64,000 nucleotides of DNA from Fagopyrum homotropicum (Eukaryota; Streptophyta; Magnoliopsida; Caryophyllales; Polygonaceae). Positions within the stretch are counted from its first letter, which is position 1. The number at the start of each line of letters is the position of its first letter. Of the stretch, positions 58,138-64,000 are shown in pieces. Location of the stretch: NCBI GenBank assembly GCA_033239125.1, contig BSWB01000003.1, positions 112,736,320-112,800,319 on the forward strand, read 5' to 3'. The notes under the pieces are model-generated. The model was not told the origin of the DNA. It saw only the letters and a list, made by a program, of their open reading frames with translations, and made no database searches. The translations under genes and the position numbers were made by a program.

Positions 58138-59024
58138 TTTCTTGGCTCCTTGATCATCTTCAATAGAGTTTCCTCTTGGATTCTTCTTGCTCTTGATCTA
58201 GGGGATGGTCCTTGTATATTTGGTATTGGGGATGGTCCCTCGTCATACTCTTTTTCTTGAAAAGGATTCGTTCTCGAGTCCACACCATGCTCATTACTAA
58301 TCACATAGGAACTCAAGTTGCTTCGTGGTAAAAACATTGACTTCCCTAACTCTCCGGGAGGATCCCTCGAAGTTTGTAACACTTGTGCCTTGAAGATGTG
58401 TACCGTAACACACATCAGTAGAGAACCCCGGTCAAAATCCCAAAATCTCGGGCGAGATTTTGTCATTAAGGGGGCCGAGATGTCTACTGGACGTCCATAG
58501 ATCAACGTTGATGATGAAAACTGGTTATATTCTACAAACCCATCCTTTTTTGGCTACAATGTCATGAGATCTCCTATATCAAGCAGCAGTCCCATGCCCA
58601 TTCGATCAACCTTGGCCGCAACTAGCTTTCCTTTGTCCCCTAGTCGTATACGTGATTTCGCATGCATGTCTTTGACAATGCGCACCTGTTTTCCTACGAT
58701 AAACTTTACTCGCTTCCTGAAAGGCAACAATATAAGATCAAAAAGAAGTTATAGAAAACAACTTAACTACATAGTAATGATAACTCAAAGCTAGATAGGA
58801 GTGGCAAGTTCTAGAGTCATTGAGCAGACAATGCTAAATAAAATCTCCCAAAGACGTGAATGGCATAACTTCCCTATTCATGCTCATCCCTTGTGTTGAA
58901 CATGTTGGAACAACATCGATAGAGAAACACTCAACTTGAAATTCATCCGTAAAAACAAGAAGATTTCTTGATGGTTGAACCGAGTTGTCTGACATACTGG
59001 AAAGAGAAAGAGTATTGGGATAAG
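58138..59024 (-). other. Element B internal 3' part
   Basis: It matches 28363-29009 of element A at lower identity. A module is at 58434-58490. The pol body is missing: beyond the solo LTR G the next coding sequence is already protease. The minus-strand frame 58128-58505 spans a module and has no domain. Confidence 0.55.
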
Positions 59025-60792
59025 TGTTCGCTCCAAATGGTGTGTGCAAGCTTTAAATTTATAACCCAAGAAGTATGCTTAAAACAAGGATGCGAACCCG
59101 AAGTGTACGGGCCAATTGTAATAAAAAGCAAGAATTCCAGTGGTCGATCACAGGGACTTAGGTGAAACCTAAGCAAGATTAGGTAGTCAATGTAATTACT
59201 AACCACAAAAGCAATTAAGGCAATAAAAGATGATAATATATTCAATTAATGGAAATATGCAAATTCTAGGGATTAAAGCATCTAGTTGTGGTTCCAACTC
59301 AAGATCTCAAGATAAGCGGACAAAGCTGAGATTTTGCAAAGGGAAGATGTTTCTAAAATGGAATAGATCACCGGGTAAGTCTCACTGCTCACTAACTCCA
59401 AACCAAAAGCTCCTATTACCGGGTAAGTCTCAAGGTACTAAGGAAATGAATTATAGTCTCAAACCAACACACCAACTAAGGGAATCGAATCAACCTTTAC
59501 CGGGTAAGTCTCAGGCTAACTCACAAAGATGGAATAAAGGTACACTCAAACCCCAATAAAGGATAAACCTTTATTACCTACACTTATGATAATGGGTAAA
59601 CAAAGTAGGGAATTACCGGGTAAGTCTCATCCTAGGCTTGCATTGAACCAGGAAATGTGTAATAAGAATAGGATTTGGCAAACTTTAACACTCAACTCTC
59701 AGTTTCAGATCAGAAAGGTCACTTCGGTCAGTCAAATTCTACCCCGGCCGATATGTTCATCGACTGAACGAGATGTTCCAAGGTTAAGGGTAAAGACTCG
59801 AGCTTTCAGGGTCCTACTGGATTAAGATTATTCTATCATCATTTTTCCCACAACCTTCAGCCAATCACCCTAGAATCGCACAAAGAAATTAGCCACTCAT
59901 CATCATGAAAGCGATAATCAAATATATGGGAAGAGAATGAATATTTGAACACAAAAACCTTAAGAACAAGGCTTCAATAACTGAATCAAATATCAAACAA
60001 ATAAGCGTTCCTTTGATCACAAATCCAACAAGACAAATCAACAAGAAGGGAATCTAAGAAAGTCTTACAAAACCCTTCACAGAAGCTATAATAAGCTATC
60101 AATCCTTCGTAGATTGATCTTCAATCTTCCTTCCTTCAAATCCCTGGAGAAAATCATATCCCTTAATTGCTAGATGCTATCAGCACTCTAAGCATGGTTG
60201 AACTTGTGGAAAATCCAACCCTTTATATAGGCGAATTATCTTACAAAGATAAAACATCTTAAAAATATAATTTCCTATTAAAATATATCTTATCTCCTAC
60301 AATAAATCTTCTAAATATATGATCTTCCTTTCAGAAATCCAGCCCAAAAATATAAGATCTCTCCTTCCAAAAATAAAAGATCTCAGCCAAATAAAATATA
60401 TCTCGCCGCGTCAGGATATTCGCCTCGATCGAGACGCTCCCTTAGATCACCTCGGTCGAGGTGACTCTGTGGTCAACCGAGGTGACTCTCAGCTGAAGGT
60501 GAAATATCTGAAATCTTGTCCAAAATAAATCATTAATTCAATTCCATGCTTCCTGGATTCTTCCTTAAGCTCCTGAATGTAGCTCCAATGACTCCTTAGC
60601 TCCTTTAGCTCCATTTTGATGTAAAACGTGTCATTTTACCTACGATTACAACGAAACTTGGTGTAGACCTCGATTCCCGCAAAGGTAGATGAAACGACAA
60701 TATAATCACATAATATACATCCAAATATGCAGATTATTGAAGATAAAACGTCTAAACAAGTCCCAAAATATAGACTATAATTCATGCTATCA
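59025..60792 (-). mobile_element. Solo LTR G, same family as element F
   Basis: 1768 bp, TGTTCGCTCC to GCTATCA on the plus strand. Flanks ATAAG (59020-59024) and ACAAG (60793-60797) match at 4 of 5, a target duplication with one transition. In sense, TATATAAAGGG is near 60219-60229, with modules of the ACCTCGGTCGAGGTG version upstream (60420-60492) and a degraded pair downstream (59718-59795). Confidence 0.82.
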
Positions 60793-60839
60793 ACAAGGCT
60801 TCTATATACTAGCGAGATCCCAAAATCTCGGATGAGGTA

Positions 60840-61460
60840 TCAAGAATCTTGGGCGAGGTTCCCTCTAGGACGAGATCTTGTACTAGAATGAGTTTCGATT
60901 CTCTTCTTGTTCAATGTTTGATCATTGTCCTTTCCTTTCCTCTTTTCATAGTTCTCAACAATCTGTAAAGGATTCATGGGCTTTAGTATAACCTTTTTAC
61001 TATTGAATGTAAAAGTATATCTATTTGAATAGCCATTGTGCTTCATGTTCCGATCATATTGCCAAGGACGACCTAGTAAAATATGACAAGCCTGCATAGG
61101 TACTACATCACACAAGACTTCATCGATGTAATGTCCTAAGGTAATGGTCACTCTAGCTTGCTTGTTCACTTTCAATTCACCACAATTTTTCATCCAATGC
61201 AATTTGTTTGGTCGAGGGTGATAAAATGTAGTAAGTTGCAATTTATTTGTTAATTAAGTACTAGCAATATTGCAACAACTACCTCCATCAATAATCATGT
61301 AACACATCTTCCCTTTAACAAGAAACCTAGTATAAAAGAGGTTTTCCCGTTGATTATCGCCATAAGGAGTTATATTAGCATGTAAGGTTCTTCTAGCAAT
61401 CAAAGACTGTACATGCTCAAACTCAACACCTTCATCACTATTACTCTCATTTTTATGCAA
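60840..61460 (-). pseudogene. Protease region of element B
   Basis: In sense: the block RRTLHANITPYGDNQRENLF, then the aspartic protease active site in the variant form IIDGGSCCNIAST, a TAA, and in the same frame HYIDEVLCDVVPMQACHILLGRPWQYDR. The IDGGS and LLGRPWQ blocks are those of CRM/Reina-style chromoviruses. It ends at 60840 with no reverse transcriptase after it. Confidence 0.8.
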
Positions 61461-63330
61461 TGCATTAAGGAGGATGTCATGATTATGCTCTTCTTCACTC
61501 TCATATTGTCCCGATTAATTAATAAATAACACCTTATTATTAGGCCAATCTTTCTTATAAGGACCTCTATCTTGCACTTAAAGCATACAATATCTCTAGA
61601 ACGTAAGGTAGAGTTAGAACTGCTCCCTTTATTATCCTTTGAAGGCTCATTCAAAGGGAGAGACTTTTGAAGATCCTTGGTTGACATTATGGCTTTTGTG
61701 CTCGTATTTATGGAAATTTGTCAAATCTTGGGAAAGATTGTCAATGTTGGGCCGAGATTTATGTGACTTCCACGATCCTTCCCCTTGGTTCCGTCCTTGG
61801 AACTTCCCTCCAATCCTGATGGCCAAATGCAGCAAATTAGTCATATGAGCATATTGCTATAAATCAATTTCATTAGCTAAGTATGGATGCAAAATTCTTA
61901 AAAACTGAGCCATAGTAGACTCCTCATCCTCTATAACATTGACCTTCACCATTGCCATTTACATGGTTTTGTAAACTTCTTCTACACTCCTAGAACCTTG
62001 TTTGAGGCTCTCCAGCCTTTGCCTTACTTCCCTAGCATAATGCGAAGGCAAGAATCTTGATCTCATTAATGCCTTCATTTGTTCCCAAGTCTTGATGTCC
62101 GGATCTAGCGTTCTTCTTCTTTCCTTGATTAGATGATCCTACCGCACTAAGACATATCCTTGGAATACAACGCATCAAGCTGAATCTTCTTTTGCTCACT
62201 ATAGTTATGGCAAGACCAAAATTTTTCAATTTTATTCTCCCATTCCATGTAGACGTCCGGATCACATTTGCCTTCAAAGCTTGGGCAAGATTTTTACTGT
62301 TGGGCTAGATTTTTGTGACTTCCACAATCCTTCCCCTTGGTTCCGTCCTTGGAACTTCCTTCCAATCCTAATGGTCAAATGCAGCAAATTAGTCATATTA
62401 GCATATCGCTATAAATCAATTTCATTAGCTAAGTATAAATGCAAAATTCTTAAAAATTGAGCCATAGTAGACTCCTCATCCTCTATAACATTGACCTTCA
62501 CCATTGCCATTTGCATGGCTTTGTATACTTCTTATAAACTCCTAGAACCTTGCTTGAGGCTCTCCAGCCTTTGCCTTACTTCCCTAGCATAATGTGGAGG
62601 CATGAATCTTCTTCTTATTAATGCCTTCATTGGTTCCCAAGTGGTGATGTCCGGATCTAGCGTTCTTCTTCTTTCCTTGATTAGATGATCCCACCGTACT
62701 AAGGCATATCCTTGGAATTCCAACGCATCAAGTTGAATCTTCCTTTGCTCGCTATAATTATGGCAAGACCAAAATTTTTCAATTTTATTCTCCCATTCCA
62801 TGTAGACGTCCGGATCACATTTGCCTTCAAAACTTGGAAATTTGACCTTCACTTTGCCAATTCCATCATGCTCTTCCTGAGGCCAAGTCTCGACCTCTTC
62901 TAGGACGATGGTTACTTCTAGATTATTCTCTCCACATGCCTTTATCATCCACTTCCTCGAATGCCAGAAATTCATCAACAAAGTCCGGAATGTTAGGTGT
63001 ATGAAAATTAGGATTCGGATGTCTCATACTTGTCCTTTGATGGGGGTCTTGGAGGTGGATCAGGGAATGGAGGCATATGTGGATTACGTGAGATTTTGCC
63101 CATCTCAGTAGCATTTCTCAGCTAAAATCTCGGTGGTATGGGGCCGAGATTTTGGGGCGAGTTTCTTCTTTAGAACGAGTTTCTAGTTTCTTCATTTGTT
63201 CAACCAACGTGGAAATTGTAGTCATTAGTTGCCTTAGCATATCTATGGCCTCCGGGCCTGAGGATTCCCTTTTATGTAAACTTAGAGGGCTACCATGCTT
63301 AGACATCCACACAAACACGCAAAGTAACAA
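61461..63330 (-). pseudogene. gag: gag of element B with a 552-bp internal tandem repeat
   Basis: Start near 63303 (MSKHGSPLSLHKRESSG), then a Leu/Met-rich helix, then the retrotransposon gag domain 62532-62840 (VKVKFPSFEGKCDPDVYMEWENKIEKFWSC; ALVRWDHLIKERRR; MPPHYAREVRQRLESL). A second, degraded copy of the domain's later part lies at 61730-62280. A partial zinc-knuckle start (DIVCFKCK, about 61575-61600) follows with the rest of the knuckle lost. Multiple stops. Same family as 10232-11699. Confidence 0.8.
61730..62833 (-). repeat. Tandem duplication within gag of element B
   Basis: The blocks GTGACTTCCAC (61763 and 62315), CCTTCCCCTTGGTTCCGTCC, CATAGTAGACTCCTCATCC and GTCCGGATCACATTTGCC recur at an offset of about 552 bp. 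The junction at 62278-62310 carries a degraded palindromic module (CTTGGGCAAGATTT ... GGGCTAGATTT). Confidence 0.85.
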
Positions 63331-64000
63331 TAAACTTGTAAAGTTAGTAAAAATGAAGGTTCCTTACTTATTTTCTCTCACACTCACACTTTTTTGTGAA
63401 TCTCAAGCTAATTTGATGTAATTTCTTTGGATGGATTAATACTCCTCTAAGTTCGGTGAACTAATCTCAACTAGAAACTCCCTGGTTGAATCAAGTAGTC
63501 AACTTGGTTTGAAAGAAGGTTCTTACGTTGGGAGATAGTTAAGGATCTCTTGTTGGTAGTCTCTTCAAACAATTGACACAAAGTGGAAAGAATATTGCAA
63601 GTAGACACAACTAGTATGATAGAAAGTATAGATACTAACTACACACCCAAAGAATTGACTCAATGTGTTTAAAGTAGAAAAGAGGCAAGAAATTGACTCA
63701 TAAGAGACTAAGAAGAGATTTTTACTTACCTTGCACTTTAGAAACTAGAGAGAGAGGGTTAGGGTTAACTCTCGACAATAGCAAAATCTCAGGCTAAAGT
63801 CAAAATCTCGAGCAAGATTTGGTCAAAGGGGACGAGATTTATCAAAGGAAAGGTTTTCGTGATGAAAACTGGTTGGGGCTTGGGGTAAGCTTCTTCCTTG
63901 ATGCCTTCTTTATATGTACACACTTGGATTGTCGTAACTCTCGTTTGAAAGGCTTCACCAAAACTTTAGTTATAATTGATGATATAAAATATAGGTGAAG
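63331..64000 (-). other. Leader of element B
   Basis: Similar to 11700-12608. It holds a palindromic module at 63781-63841 (AAAATCTCGAGCAAGATTT with flanking half-sites). The PBS and 5' LTR should lie just beyond the window. Confidence 0.6.

Noticed and set aside
57357..64000. Centromere suggested by CRM-style gag
   Set aside because: No tandem satellite is present, the clade call is tentative, and an expressed-type gene lies nearby.

Overview
The window is nuclear DNA of a flowering plant, most likely a eudicot. The evidence is one intron-containing RING-H2 ubiquitin ligase gene of the Arabidopsis BBR type, plant Ty3/Gypsy lineages (Tekay-type chromovirus, Athila, and a gag of CRM/Reina style), and primer binding sites matching plant Asp and initiator-Met tRNAs. 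I cannot name the species. Apart from the gene at 18339-22082 and thin flanks, almost everything recognisable is LTR retrotransposon, much of it nested.

Left part (1-15 kb): a young Tekay/Del-type element on the minus strand (3' LTR 1-2102, cut by the window edge; internal 2103-7455; 5' LTR 7456-10231) carries gag and pol with one frameshift and three in-frame amber stops. It sits in the protease end of an older CRM/Reina-style gag (10232-11699), whose leader, primer binding site and 5' LTR follow up to about 13464. LTR and Athila fragments continue to about 16.2 kb.

Gene island (16-25 kb): a 1.2 kb inverted-repeat element (16263-17497), the seven-exon BBR-like gene (minus strand, 340 residues) with two small DNA transposons in its introns, a cluster of RY-like CATGCA motifs upstream, a (TA)n tract, and a solo-LTR-like repeat. 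A CACTA-type end and unclassified LTR-like DNA follow to 27.6 kb.

Nested block (27.6-64 kb). Boundaries below come from 5-bp target duplications that I can read. A CRM/Reina-style element A (3' LTR 27652-28362) was hit by Athila element D (29010-56833, duplication CTAGA). D was hit by a Tekay-like solo LTR in its own LTR (29033-30962, TGTGA), by a second Tekay-like solo LTR inside its ORF1 (34669-44184, AGAAT), and by a plus-strand Athila-like element F (45617-55507, GGAGC). The second solo LTR was then hit by a very young Athila-like element E (35326-42006, ACACA). To the right lies a gag-protease-only element B (57357 to beyond 64000), interrupted by a solo LTR G of the F family (59025-60792).

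The most interesting signal is a set of short palindromic modules with a CGGYCG core. They recur at fixed places: upstream of the LTR TATA box, about 0.5 kb downstream of it, and upstream of an internal promoter-like site. Each element uses its own sequence version at all of its sites. In D and F a TATA box with a pyrimidine-rich leader lies 437-439 bp before the ORF1 start, suggesting a separate internal promoter. A stem-loop with paired changes precedes the polypurine tract of several Athila-like elements.
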